Made by a program: the position numbers and the translations under genes | NCBI GenBank assembly: GCA_030652255.1 | Contig: JAUSAZ010000002.1 | Span: forward strand, 1-64,000 | Reading direction: 5' to 3' | Source of the DNA: Myxococcales bacterium | GTDB taxonomy: Bacteria > Myxococcota_A > Polyangia > Polyangiales > Ga0077539 | Length of the DNA: 64,000 nt | Notes under the pieces: generated by a model | The model's input: only the letters and a program-made list of their open reading frames with translations | Databases searched by the model: none | Told to the model about the DNA's origin: nothing | Shown here: positions 15,930 to 24,361 of the stretch, one piece after another | Layout of the letters: each line of letters begins with the position of its first letter | How positions within the stretch are numbered: the stretch's first letter is position 1

Positions 15930-17768
15930 GTGAACATCACCTGCCCGCGGTGCGGCAAGGAAAACCCCGAGGACGTCCGGTTCTGTCTCGGTTGTGGCAC
16001 CGACCTGCATGGCCGCGGCAGCGCGGGCGCCGCCGGTCGTCCGCCGCCCCTCGGAGCGCCCCCGCGCCTGCAACCCCCGCCGCCGCTCGGCGCCGCTCGT
16101 CCCGCCGGTGGCCCACTGGGCCCCGCGCCGCTCGGCCCCCCGATGGGTCCGCCCTCCTTCGGGGGCGGTCCCGCGCCGCTCAACGCCCCGCCGTCGCTCT
16201 CGTCCAACCAGCACAGCCCCTCGGCGCCGCACGGCAGCCCGGTGCCCTCCGCCAACGGCCCGCTCCTCGGCCCGATGCCCTCCCTCGGCGGCCCTCCGGG
16301 CCTCGGGCCCATGGGCGCTCCGCCGGGCCTCGGCGCGATGTCCCCCTCCCCCCTCGGTCCTCCGCCCTCGATGGCCGGCGCGGCCCCGATGGGTGGGCCC
16401 CCGCCGCTCCTGGGCGCGATGCCCCCGCTGCCGGGCGCCGCGCCGCCGCCCGTCTCTGCCGTCTCGCCCGCCGCGATGCCCCCGCCCATGGGCGGCCTCC
16501 CGCCGCTGATGGGTTCGATGCCCGCGCTCGCTGGCGGCGCTCCGCCTGCGATGCCCGCGGGCTTTCCCCCGCCCGGCGGCGGCTTCGGCGCTCCACCTCC
16601 GATGGCCCCCAACCCCTTCGGCGCCGCGATGGCCCCGGTGCCCCCCATCGGGATGCCCCCGCTCGGTCCGCCCCCCGTCGGGATGCCCCCGCCGGTCGCT
16701 CCGCTCGGTCCCCCACCCGTTGCTCCGCTCGGTCCGCCCCCCGTTGCGCCGCTCGGCCCGCCGCCGGTCGGAATGCCGCCGCCCTCGTACGCCGGCGACC
16801 CCTTCGGGTCATCCGACCCCTTCGGCTCGGGCGGCGATGCCTTCGCCAACGTGGCGCCCGGCGACCCCTACGCGGCCACCAATCGTGGGCCCGCGGCGCC
16901 GGTGCAGCCCGACCCCTTCGCCGCGCTCAACAACCCCTTCGCCCCGCCGATGGGTGCGCCGCCCATCGCGCGCCCGATGACGGGCATGCCCGGCGTCAAC
17001 AGCTTCCCGAGCGGCCCGGCGCCGATCCCCGGGGCGCGCCCGCGGCAGGCCACGGTCGGCCCGGGCGGCGTGGTGTGGCCCGCGGCCCCGCAGGCCTCCT
17101 TCCACCAGGAGCAGCCCCTCGAGAGCATGACCGAGGTGCGCGGCGCGCTCGGCCTCAACCGCCCGCGGTTGATGGTCACGCAGCTCGACGGCTCCGAGCA
17201 GGGCGAGATGCCCCTCAACGAGGGCGACAACCTCATCGGCCGCGAGGTCGGCGGCATCTTCGCCGAAGACAACCTGCTCTCCAGCCGCCACGCCACGGTC
17301 ATCGTGAAGGGCGGCGCAGCGTGGGTGCGCGACGAGGGATCGCGCAACGGCGTGTACGCCCGCGTGGCCCCCAACCAGCGCATCGAGATGCAGGAGGGCG
17401 ACCAGTTCTGCCTCGGGCGCATCATCCTGCGCTTCGACCACCGCCCGCCGCCGGGGCTCATGCCCTCGCCCGACGCCGTGGGGTACCTCTCCCTCGTGGT
17501 CGGCCGCGACGTGGACAAGGCCCTCTTCCCGGTGGCCATCCCCGCCACGGGGCTCACCCTCGGGCGCTCGCGCTCCGACCTGCGCTTCCCCAACGACGGG
17601 TGGATCTCCGGCCTCCACTGCCAGCTCCTCGCCATCGGCCCGCAGGTGTTCCTCGTCGACCTGAAGAGCTCGAACGGCACCTATGCCCGCATCCGGGGCA
17701 CCCGCGCGCTCAACCACGGCGACGCGCTCCTCATGGGCCAGCGCATCTTCCACGTGAACCTCGCCTGA
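15930..17768 (+). CDS. Zinc-ribbon protein with tandem FHA domains
   Basis: The protein has 612 residues. It begins with a four-cysteine zinc ribbon (CPRCG and CLGCG, Cys4, 7, 18 and 21). A Pro/Gly/Ala-rich disordered region spans about 30-400 and includes three perfect octapeptide units VAPLGPPP at 256-279. Two FHA domains follow (about 409-500 and 515-612), each with the phosphothreonine-binding residues: IGRE, SSRHA and RNG in the first; LGRS, SGLHC and SNG in the second. FHA domains read phosphothreonine made by Hanks-type kinases, so it is a plausible partner of the kinases at 25952 and 34089. The GTG start at 15930 has AGGAG upstream; the upstream in-frame ATG lacks one. Confidence 0.85.
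   Translation: MNITCPRCGKENPEDVRFCLGCGTDLHGRGSAGAAGRPPPLGAPPRLQPPPPLGAARPAGGPLGPAPLGPPMGPPSFGGGPAPLNAPPSLSSNQHSPSAPHGSPVPSANGPLLGPMPSLGGPPGLGPMGAPPGLGAMSPSPLGPPPSMAGAAPMGGPPPLLGAMPPLPGAAPPPVSAVSPAAMPPPMGGLPPLMGSMPALAGGAPPAMPAGFPPPGGGFGAPPPMAPNPFGAAMAPVPPIGMPPLGPPPVGMPPPVAPLGPPPVAPLGPPPVAPLGPPPVGMPPPSYAGDPFGSSDPFGSGGDAFANVAPGDPYAATNRGPAAPVQPDPFAALNNPFAPPMGAPPIARPMTGMPGVNSFPSGPAPIPGARPRQATVGPGGVVWPAAPQASFHQEQPLESMTEVRGALGLNRPRLMVTQLDGSEQGEMPLNEGDNLIGREVGGIFAEDNLLSSRHATVIVKGGAAWVRDEGSRNGVYARVAPNQRIEMQEGDQFCLGRIILRFDHRPPPGLMPSPDAVGYLSLVVGRDVDKALFPVAIPATGLTLGRSRSDLRFPNDGWISGLHCQLLAIGPQVFLVDLKSSNGTYARIRGTRALNHGDALLMGQRIFHVNLA
16695..16766 (+). repeat. Three 24-bp tandem repeats inside the FHA gene
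   Basis: Three consecutive in-frame 24-base units encode VAPLGPPP each, flanked by related VGMPPP units. They sit within the disordered linker between zinc ribbon and FHA domains. Third-position differences between the units show they are not a recent expansion, but unit number could still vary between strains. Confidence 0.75.
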
Positions 17769-17826
17769 GCGCGCCGAAGGCCCCTCCCGCCCACCCCGCG
17801 ACGCACTACGCTCCCGGGATCCTGCC

Positions 17827-18642
17827 GTGTGGTCGTCGCTCTGGTTCGAGGTGATCGGCTTCGTCGTCGCGGTCTTCCCGGTCGCGGTGCTGCTCTTCGT
17901 CTTCCGCCACGCCGACCGCTGGCGCCCGGAGCCCAAGCGCGAGGTGTTCCGCGCGGTGCTGCTGGGCGCCGCGGTGTGCGTGCCGGTGTTCTTCGTGGAG
18001 GTCGCCCTGAAGCGCAGCCTCGGGTCGTGGTCGCTGCTGGGCGCGCACTTCGTCGACGCCTTCGCGGTCGCCGCGCTCCCCGAGGAGGCCGCCAAGCTGC
18101 TGGTGGTGCTGCTGGTCCCCTACCGGCGACGGTACTTCGACGAGTACACCGACGGGGTGCTCTACACCGGCGCCGTCTCCCTCGGCTTCGGCCTCTTCGA
18201 GAACCTCCTCTTCGTCTCCGGCGCCTTCGCCAACGCCGTCTGCGCCGTGCCCTGGATCGCCGCCCTCTGCGGCGCCGAGACCAGCCCCCACACCGACGCC
18301 CAGCACGTCGTGCTCGGCCTCGTGCGGGCCCTCACCACCGTCCCCATGCACGCCATCGCCTCCGGCCTGATGGGCTACTTCATCGGGCGCTCGCGCTTCG
18401 TGCGCCGCCGCCACGCGCCGCGCTGGTGGGCCCTCGGGCTCCTCGTGGCCGTGGTGGTGCACGGGTCGTACGACTGGCTGGTCTTCGCGCTTGGGCGCAG
18501 CCCGGTGATCTTCATGCTGCTGCCCGCCCTCGTCGTGGTGGGGGGATTCGGGCTGCGCGGCGCGCTGCGACACGCGCTGGCCCTCGACGAGGTGATGCTG
18601 GGCCCCGAGCGCCGCAACTCCCGCGGCTCGCTGGTGGGCTGA
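17827..18642 (+). CDS. PrsW-family intramembrane metalloprotease
   Basis: The protein has 271 residues and about seven to eight membrane segments. The family motifs are present in order: PEEAAKLL with the Glu pair, FGLFENLLF, MHAIASGLMG and HGSYDW, which together supply the Glu and His metal ligands of PrsW/Rce1-type proteases. In Bacillus, PrsW cleaves an anti-sigma factor; other members have unknown substrates. The GTG at 17827 is the first start after the FHA gene, 58 bp downstream, so it may share that transcript. It converges on the transglutaminase gene with only 7 bp between stops. Confidence 0.85.
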   Translation: MWSSLWFEVIGFVVAVFPVAVLLFVFRHADRWRPEPKREVFRAVLLGAAVCVPVFFVEVALKRSLGSWSLLGAHFVDAFAVAALPEEAAKLLVVLLVPYRRRYFDEYTDGVLYTGAVSLGFGLFENLLFVSGAFANAVCAVPWIAALCGAETSPHTDAQHVVLGLVRALTTVPMHAIASGLMGYFIGRSRFVRRRHAPRWWALGLLVAVVVHGSYDWLVFALGRSPVIFMLLPALVVVGGFGLRGALRHALALDEVMLGPERRNSRGSLVG

Positions 18643-18649
18643 TCGCCCG

Positions 18650-20545
18650 CTACCGCAGCGAGCGCACCGCTTCGTTCGTGCGACGTACCATCTCCGCCGC
18701 GTCGCCCAACCCCCCGTAGCGCGCCGCCGCGTAGGCCCTGATCGCCGCCGCCGTCTCCGCCCGCACCCGGGGCTCCAGGAGGTCCGTCGACGACACCCGG
18801 GAGGCGTAGCGCTCCAGGGTCTCGTCGGGCGCGCGCGCGAGCCCCCGCGACGCGAGGGCGGACGCCAGGGCCTCCCAGCACGGCAGGGGGCCCTCCTGGA
18901 GCGCCGCCGCGCGCACGGCGGTGACGTCGCCCCGCGCGTGCCAGGTTCGCCACGCCAGCCACGCCACCAGGAGCGCCAGCGCCGCGCCCAGCCGCTGCTC
19001 GGTCGTACGCCGCACGAACCAGTCCCGGGCGCGGCCCGCCATCACCGCCGCGCCGTCGGCCAGCGCCGCCGTCCAGCGGCTCTCGTGGCCGACGTTCTGC
19101 GGCAGCTCCGCGTCGGGGGTGGCGTCGAGGGTCACCCAGCCGCGGGCGTCGTCCCAGGCCTCCACCCAGGCGTGGGCGTTCTTCTCGCGCACCACGAAAT
19201 AGTCCCCGATGGGGTTTCGCTCGGCCACCCGGTATCCGCCCACCACCCGCGTCGGGACCCCCGCCGCGCGGCCCAGCAGCGCCAGCGCCGAGGCGAAGAA
19301 CTCGCAGTGCCCCTGCGGGTGCCGGTCGAGGAAGTCGATCACCGGGTTGCGCCCTCGCGTGTCCCACGGCTGCAGCGAGTACCGGTAGCGGGTGCGCAGG
19401 GCCTCCGCGATGCGCTCGATGCGCTCGAAGGGCGTCGCCGCGCCGGCGGACATCCCGCTCGCGATCTGCGTGAGCCGCGCCCGCATGGGCGCGGGCAGCG
19501 CGAGGTCGTCGCGCCCCGGCGGCGCCGGCGCCAGCGTCGTCCGGGCCCCCGGGCGGAACCACACCCGCAGCGCCGGGTCGCCCGGGATCGAGCGCACCGC
19601 GCCCAGCGGGTCGACCCGCACGGAGCCCTCCGCGGTCGACAGCGCCGCGGTGCCGAGCGGGATCATCACCCAGCCCCGCATCCCCCCGATGCGCTCGACC
19701 ATCACCGCGTCGGCCTGCCGCAGCGGGCCGACCCCCACCCGCTGGACGGTGCGCGCCGGCCCGCGGCTGCTGCGCCAGCGCCAGCGCTCGCCGCGGTCGA
19801 CCCTCTCGTAGCGGTCATACGCCGCGCCCCGCAGCCGGTCGACGCCGCGCCCGTGCACCCGCAGCACGATCTCGTCGGACTGGAGCAGGGAGGTCAGCGC
19901 GCCGAGCTCCAGGGAGTCGTCGAGGCCGCTCTCGGCGCTCTCCCCGTACGCCTCGAGGAAGCGCGCCATCGCCAGGGTGTGCAGCCGCGGCAGCGCCCAG
20001 GCCATCGCCACGGTGAACGCCAGCGCCCCGGCCGCGATGAGCGCCCCGGACGCCCGCGCTCGCGGCCCGAGCCAGGCCCACCGGGCGCGCCCCGGGTCGT
20101 CGGCACGCATCGCCGCGAGCGCGGCGCCCAGGGTGAGCACCGTCATCGCGAGGAAGTGCCCGTGCGCCCGCACCTGACCCACCACGAGCAGGGTGAACAC
20201 CGTGAGCGCGAAGCCCGCCCGCGCCCCGCCCGCCGGGCGCGCGAAGGTCAGCCGCACGAGGGCGACCATCGCCAGCGCCGAGGCGCCGATGCTCCACGCG
20301 CCGCTGAGCGCCTGCGCTTGCGGGGCCGCGGGCACGAGCAGGCCCGACAGCACGCCGCCGAGCATTCCCCCGAAGGCGAGCGTGAGCAGCTGCGCGTTGG
20401 CCCCGAGCGCGAAGGACGGCCCCACCGCGAAGGCGAGCCCCGCCGCGGCGAGCAGGCAGGCCGCGTGGATGGGCTGCCGCGTGGCGAGCACCACCGCAAC
20501 CGCCGCGAGGACGGGGCCGAGCGCAGCGATCAACCGGGCCCTCAC
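18650..20545 (-). CDS. Membrane transglutaminase-like protein (TgpA type)
   Basis: The protein has 631 residues. The N-terminal 170 residues form five or six hydrophobic helices; a periplasmic transglutaminase-like domain follows with the catalytic triad in GHCEFFASA (Cys), NAHAWVEAW (His) and TLDATPD (Asp). A further membrane helix (ALALLVAWLAWRTW) and a cytoplasmic DUF4129-like tail complete it. The GTG start at 20545 overlaps the stop of the DUF58 gene by 4 bp (GTGA). moxR, DUF58 and tgpA form a common bacterial operon; in Pseudomonas the TgpA protein is essential, but the reaction is not settled. Confidence 0.9.
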   Translation of the reverse strand: MRARLIAALGPVLAAVAVVLATRQPIHAACLLAAAGLAFAVGPSFALGANAQLLTLAFGGMLGGVLSGLLVPAAPQAQALSGAWSIGASALAMVALVRLTFARPAGGARAGFALTVFTLLVVGQVRAHGHFLAMTVLTLGAALAAMRADDPGRARWAWLGPRARASGALIAAGALAFTVAMAWALPRLHTLAMARFLEAYGESAESGLDDSLELGALTSLLQSDEIVLRVHGRGVDRLRGAAYDRYERVDRGERWRWRSSRGPARTVQRVGVGPLRQADAVMVERIGGMRGWVMIPLGTAALSTAEGSVRVDPLGAVRSIPGDPALRVWFRPGARTTLAPAPPGRDDLALPAPMRARLTQIASGMSAGAATPFERIERIAEALRTRYRYSLQPWDTRGRNPVIDFLDRHPQGHCEFFASALALLGRAAGVPTRVVGGYRVAERNPIGDYFVVREKNAHAWVEAWDDARGWVTLDATPDAELPQNVGHESRWTAALADGAAVMAGRARDWFVRRTTEQRLGAALALLVAWLAWRTWHARGDVTAVRAAALQEGPLPCWEALASALASRGLARAPDETLERYASRVSSTDLLEPRVRAETAAAIRAYAAARYGGLGDAAEMVRRTNEAVRSLR

Positions 20546-21867
20546 GCGTGCACCGCCTCGCCGCGGAGCACGGCGTCGTGGGCGAAGAGGGCGACGTCGT
20601 CCGCGCCGTCGGGCCGTGCCTTGCGGGCGTCGTAGACCGCGAGCGTGCGGCTGGCGATGCCGAGGGCGCGCAGCCGTGCGCCGAGCGCGCGGTGGGTCTC
20701 CGAGGGGGAGACGGTGAGCACCAGGGCGGCGGAGAGGCGCCCGGCGTGGGGGCCGAGCGCGGCGAGCACGGCGTCGGGGTCGAGGGGGGCCCCCGGGTCG
20801 ACGCAGGCGAGCACGTCGAGGGTGGGGCCGAGGAGGTCGGCGCCGGGGCCGCCGTGGGCGTTGAGCTCGTGCAGGCGGCCGCCGACGATCACCAGGTCGA
20901 CGAGGGTGTCGTCGCGCGCGAGGGCGGAGGCGAGGCCCGCGGCCAGGGAGACCAGCGCGTCGAGGACGGTGGCGTGCGGCGCGCCGGAGGTGTCCGGGTC
21001 GACCACGATGGCGACGCGGCGGAAATACTCCTGCTGGTATTCGCGCACCACGGGGAAGCCCGTGCGGGCCCAGCTGCGGGCGTGCAGGTCGCGGATGGGG
21101 TCGCCGGGGCGGTACGGGCGCACGCCGCGGAGGTCGAAGGACTCGCCGGTGCTGGTGACCCGCGGCACGCCGCCGGGCTGGTGGCGGGCGAGCGTCGGGG
21201 TGCGGATGCTCACCACGCGCGCGACCGGCGGCACCACCACGAAGCGGCACCCGCCGCTGAAGACCGGGGGACCCTGGCAGAGCCCGAAGGGGACCAGGGC
21301 GCTCACGCGGAAGGGGTCGAGGTGGTGCTCGCCGCGGGCGCGGAAGCGGGCGTGGCAGGTGACGGTCTCGGGGACGCCGGGGCGGAGGCGGGGGACGCTC
21401 GGTGGCTCTGCGGTCCAGGCGCCGTCCCAGGGGAGGAAGGGGCCGTCGACGCGGAGGTTGGTGAGGGGCTGCGGGCCGGCGTTGTGCAGCGTCACGGCGA
21501 AGACCACCTCCTCGCCGACGCCCACCCGCGGCGGCACGAGCACCTCGAGGGCGACCCCCCGGGCGCGGGCGAACACGCTGGCGACGAGCGACGCGCCGAG
21601 GGTGCCGACGAGGGCGCCCCACACGAGGTGGGCCTCGGCGCGGTCGACGTCGAGGCTGAAGACGGTGCTGCCCAGGGCGAGCGCGGAGGCGAGCTGGCCC
21701 TCGCGGGTGAAGCGCCCGTAGAGCCGGAAGAGGGGGCCCAGCGCGCGGCCGGTGCGGCTGCGCAGGAGGCGCTCGCGGTCCTCCGCGCGGCTCGGGATGA
21801 GCACGTGGTTGAGCCGCGCGAAGTCGAGGTCGGCGAGCGCGTCGAGGGCCAGGCGCCGACGCCTCAC
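20542..21867 (-). CDS. DUF58 protein (vWA-like), moxR operon
   Basis: The protein has 441 residues. Two N-terminal hydrophobic segments (about 55-100) are followed by an extracytoplasmic beta domain and the DUF58 signature RPYRPGDPIRDLHARSWART, leading into a von Willebrand A-like fold with FRRVAIVVDPDTSG as its first strand and metal-site Asp. DUF58 proteins are thought to be the substrates or partners of MoxR ATPases. It overlaps both neighbours by 4 bp (GTGA at each junction), so translation of the three proteins is coupled and a complex is likely. Confidence 0.9.
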   Translation of the reverse strand: MRRRRLALDALADLDFARLNHVLIPSRAEDRERLLRSRTGRALGPLFRLYGRFTREGQLASALALGSTVFSLDVDRAEAHLVWGALVGTLGASLVASVFARARGVALEVLVPPRVGVGEEVVFAVTLHNAGPQPLTNLRVDGPFLPWDGAWTAEPPSVPRLRPGVPETVTCHARFRARGEHHLDPFRVSALVPFGLCQGPPVFSGGCRFVVVPPVARVVSIRTPTLARHQPGGVPRVTSTGESFDLRGVRPYRPGDPIRDLHARSWARTGFPVVREYQQEYFRRVAIVVDPDTSGAPHATVLDALVSLAAGLASALARDDTLVDLVIVGGRLHELNAHGGPGADLLGPTLDVLACVDPGAPLDPDAVLAALGPHAGRLSAALVLTVSPSETHRALGARLRALGIASRTLAVYDARKARPDGADDVALFAHDAVLRGEAVHA

Positions 21868-22817
21868 ACCGGGACCTCCACGCCCTTGACGACGGCGGCG
21901 ATGAGGCGCTCGGGGGAGGTTCCGCCGTAGCGCGACTGGGGGGTGAGCATCACCCGGTGGGCGAGCACCGGCGCGGCGAGGGCCTGCACGTCGTCGGGCG
22001 TGACGTGGTCGCGGCCTACGATCAGCGCCCGCGCCTGGCAGGCGCGGAAGAACGACAGCGCCCCGCGGGGCGAGGCGCCGAGGGCGAGGTCGGCGTGGTC
22101 GCGCGTGGCCGCCACGACGCGCAGGAGGTAGCGGGCCACGGGCTCGCGCACGAGCACCTCGTGCACGGCCGACTGGAGGGCGAGCAGGGTGGCGCCGTCG
22201 GCCACGGCCTGGAGGTCGTCGAGGGGGTCGCGGCGCTGCCGGGCGTAGAGCATCGCGAGCTCGTGGTCGGCCGAGGGGTAGCCCACGGACAGGCGCAGCA
22301 TGAAGCGGTCGAGCTGGGCGTCGGGCAGGGGGAAGGTTCCCTGCGACTCGATGGGGTTCTGCGTGGCGAGCACGAAGAAGGGCTGCGGGAGGCGGTGGGT
22401 GGTGCCGTCGATGGTGGCGCTGCCCTCGTTCATGGCCTCCAGCAGGGCGCTCTGGGTGCGCGGCGAGGCGCGGTTGATCTCGTCGGCCAGCAGCACGTGC
22501 GTGAAGATGGGCCCGCGGTGGAAGCGGAAGCTGCCGTCCCGGGGGTCGAGCACCTGGGCGCCGAGGATGTCGCTGGGCAGCAGGTCGGGGGTGAACTGCA
22601 CCCGGGTGCAGGTGACGTTGAAGCAGCGCGCGAGGGCCCGCGCGAGGGTGGTCTTGCCGACGCCGGGGACGTCCTCGATGAGCACGTGGCCGCCCGAGAG
22701 AACCCCCACCAGCAGCAGCTCGATGGCCTCCGGGCGGCCGGTGAGCACCGAGGCGAGGCGCTCGCGGATGGTGCCGATGGTGCTGCGGAGGACAGTGACG
22801 TCGGGGGGTGCGCTCAT
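21864..22817 (-). CDS. MoxR-family AAA+ ATPase
   Basis: The protein has 317 residues from the ATG at 22817 (a GTG at 22835 would add six). Walker A is VPGVGKTT and Walker B LLADEINRASP; ATQNPIES is the sensor-1 strand and the helical lid follows ALSFFRACQARAL. All catalytic positions are intact. MoxR ATPases act as chaperones that insert cofactors or remodel vWA-domain partners, here the DUF58 protein encoded next, with which it overlaps by 4 bp. No clear ribosome site is seen before either start. Confidence 0.9.
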   Translation of the reverse strand: MSAPPDVTVLRSTIGTIRERLASVLTGRPEAIELLLVGVLSGGHVLIEDVPGVGKTTLARALARCFNVTCTRVQFTPDLLPSDILGAQVLDPRDGSFRFHRGPIFTHVLLADEINRASPRTQSALLEAMNEGSATIDGTTHRLPQPFFVLATQNPIESQGTFPLPDAQLDRFMLRLSVGYPSADHELAMLYARQRRDPLDDLQAVADGATLLALQSAVHEVLVREPVARYLLRVVAATRDHADLALGASPRGALSFFRACQARALIVGRDHVTPDDVQALAAPVLAHRVMLTPQSRYGGTSPERLIAAVVKGVEVPV

Positions 22818-22904
22818 GGGTCTCGGGGAGGTCACGGTATCACCGGACGCGACGGGTGAACGCCGCGCGGGCCCCGCGCATTCTCCCGATCGGCGCGGAG
22901 GGCG

Positions 22905-23750
22905 TCAGGGCTCGGCGGCGAAGCTCGCCTGCAGCGCCTTCATCAGCACGACGATGCGCGGGTTGCGCCGCTGGTCGGGGTGCGTGAGCAGCCACGCCGT
23001 GCGCGCGAGCGAGGCGACCGAGGCCCGGTGCTCGGGCAGCTCGACCAGGTCGGGGTGACGCGCGGCGATCATCCGGGGCATGAGCCCGACGCCCACGCCG
23101 CCCGCCACCAGGGACACCAGCGTGCTGAAGCGCCCGCTCGCGGCGACGGGCCGCGCGTGCTCCCGCTCCCACGCCGACTCGGGGGAGTGCCGCTCGCCCG
23201 CGCGCACCACCCACCGGACCTCCGGGCGGCGCGCGATCGCGGCGCGGGTGCCGAAGACCCCGCAGGGCAGCGCGCAGAGCCGCCGGCCCCAGCAGCCCGA
23301 CGGGGGCCGGGCCATGATCCCGATGGCCACGTCCACCTCGCGGTCGCGCACGCTGGGGCCGTCGTCGCCGAGGTGCAGCGTCACCTGGAGGGGGTGGCGC
23401 GTGGTGATGTCCGCGATGGGCCCCACGAGGAAGGGCAGCAGGGCCTCGACGGTGGTGAGGCTCACCTCGCCGGAGACCTCCGTGTCCCTCGCCCTCGCCG
23501 CCCCGCTGGCCTCCGCCAGCGCCTTGCGCGTCTGCCGCCCCACCCGCGCGAGCGCCGCGCCGAACTCCGTCAGCATCACCTCGCCGGGACCCCGCACCAG
23601 GCACGACTGCCCCGCGGCGGCCTCCAGGGCGGCGATGCGCCGGTACACCGTCGAGGCCGAGAGGCCCAGCTCGCGCGCCGCGCCCCCGACACTCCCGCCG
23701 CGCTCGACGGCCTCGAGGTAGCGCACGTCGTCCCAGAGGATGCTGCTCAT
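22905..23750 (-). CDS. LysR-family transcriptional regulator
   Basis: The protein has 281 residues. The N-terminal helix-turn-helix (VRYLEAVERGGSVGGAAREL, then GLSASTVYRRIAALE) is typical of LysR members, and an effector domain follows. The ATG at 23750 was chosen because the family motif starts right after it; a longer reading frame upstream has no family similarity. The wing carries CLVRGPGEVMLTEFG, normal for the family. It is not divergent from an obvious target: the upstream gene at 23798 reads the same way. Target and ligand are unknown. Confidence 0.88.
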   Translation of the reverse strand: MSSILWDDVRYLEAVERGGSVGGAARELGLSASTVYRRIAALEAAAGQSCLVRGPGEVMLTEFGAALARVGRQTRKALAEASGAARARDTEVSGEVSLTTVEALLPFLVGPIADITTRHPLQVTLHLGDDGPSVRDREVDVAIGIMARPPSGCWGRRLCALPCGVFGTRAAIARRPEVRWVVRAGERHSPESAWEREHARPVAASGRFSTLVSLVAGGVGVGLMPRMIAARHPDLVELPEHRASVASLARTAWLLTHPDQRRNPRIVVLMKALQASFAAEP

Positions 23751-23797
23751 CGCGCGGACTGTACGCGAGGCCCTCCGGACGCGACGAGGGGGCGCGC

Positions 23798-24238
23798 TCA
23801 CGGGTGCGCGCGGAGGCGCGGCCCGGGGTAGCGGCGGGCGGTGATGGAGACGCTGTCGGCCAGGAGCTTGGAGCCGAGGCGCGGCGTCTGGGTGACGGAG
23901 AAGCGCAGGGAGAGCTCGTCGTCGCCGCGGCGGAAGACGTACACGGGCGCCTGGGGATCGGAGTGGGTGTACGGGTTGGGCGGCCGCTGCGACCAGCCCT
24001 CGGCGTTGAGGGTGGCGAGCGCGCGGGTGGCGACGGCGTCGAGCTTCTCGCGGCCGCCCCAGTACATCAGCGTGGCGTGGTCGCCGGCGACGTAGCAGAC
24101 GTTGGCATCGGGAAGGGCCGTGCCGGCGGGGCTGAGGGCCTCGGGCAGCGCGGCGTGCTGGTCGCCGCAGGGGTTGGTGCGACAGCCCAGGAGACCGGAG
24201 AGGGCGGCGACGGCGAGGAGCGGGCGCAGGGTTCTCAT
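23798..24238 (-). CDS. Small lipoprotein, unknown function
   Basis: The protein has 146 residues. The signal peptide MRTLRPLLAVAALSGLLGC ends in a clean lipobox with Cys19. The mature part has a possible disulfide pair (Cys24 and Cys48) and a single alpha/beta domain; nothing in it matches a family I recognise. It is divergent from the NAD synthetase gene, with a 123-bp gap that contains repeated TGCGAA boxes. Confidence 0.7.
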   Translation of the reverse strand: MRTLRPLLAVAALSGLLGCRTNPCGDQHAALPEALSPAGTALPDANVCYVAGDHATLMYWGGREKLDAVATRALATLNAEGWSQRPPNPYTHSDPQAPVYVFRRGDDELSLRFSVTQTPRLGSKLLADSVSITARRYPGPRLRAHP

Positions 24239-24272
24239 GGAGCGAGTGGGTACACCCGGGAGGGCGGCGACG

Positions 24273-24311
24273 CATTCGCGCTGCTGCGAATCGTGTTTGC
24301 AGAAATGCGAA
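24273..24311. promoter_or_regulatory. Candidate operator between lipoprotein gene and nadE
   Basis: An 18-bp dyad (ATTCGC-N6-GCGAAT, about 24274-24291) is followed by a second direct TGCGAA at 24306-24311, 21 bp from the first, about two helical turns. It lies in the divergent gap and could be a repressor site for either gene. No known regulator consensus was recognised. Confidence 0.35.
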
Positions 24312-24361
24312 CGGATGCCACCGTCGACGCGGCGCGCGCCGCCCTGTCACACTCCCCTCCC

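Noticed and set aside
16695..16766. Tandem repeats as a CRISPR or regulatory array
   Set aside because: The units are in-frame codons for VAPLGPPP in a disordered linker and have no spacers.
18650..22817. MoxR/vWA conflict-type (VMAP-like) system
   Set aside because: The gene order moxR-DUF58-transglutaminase is the widespread housekeeping-type operon with no effector or protease module attached.
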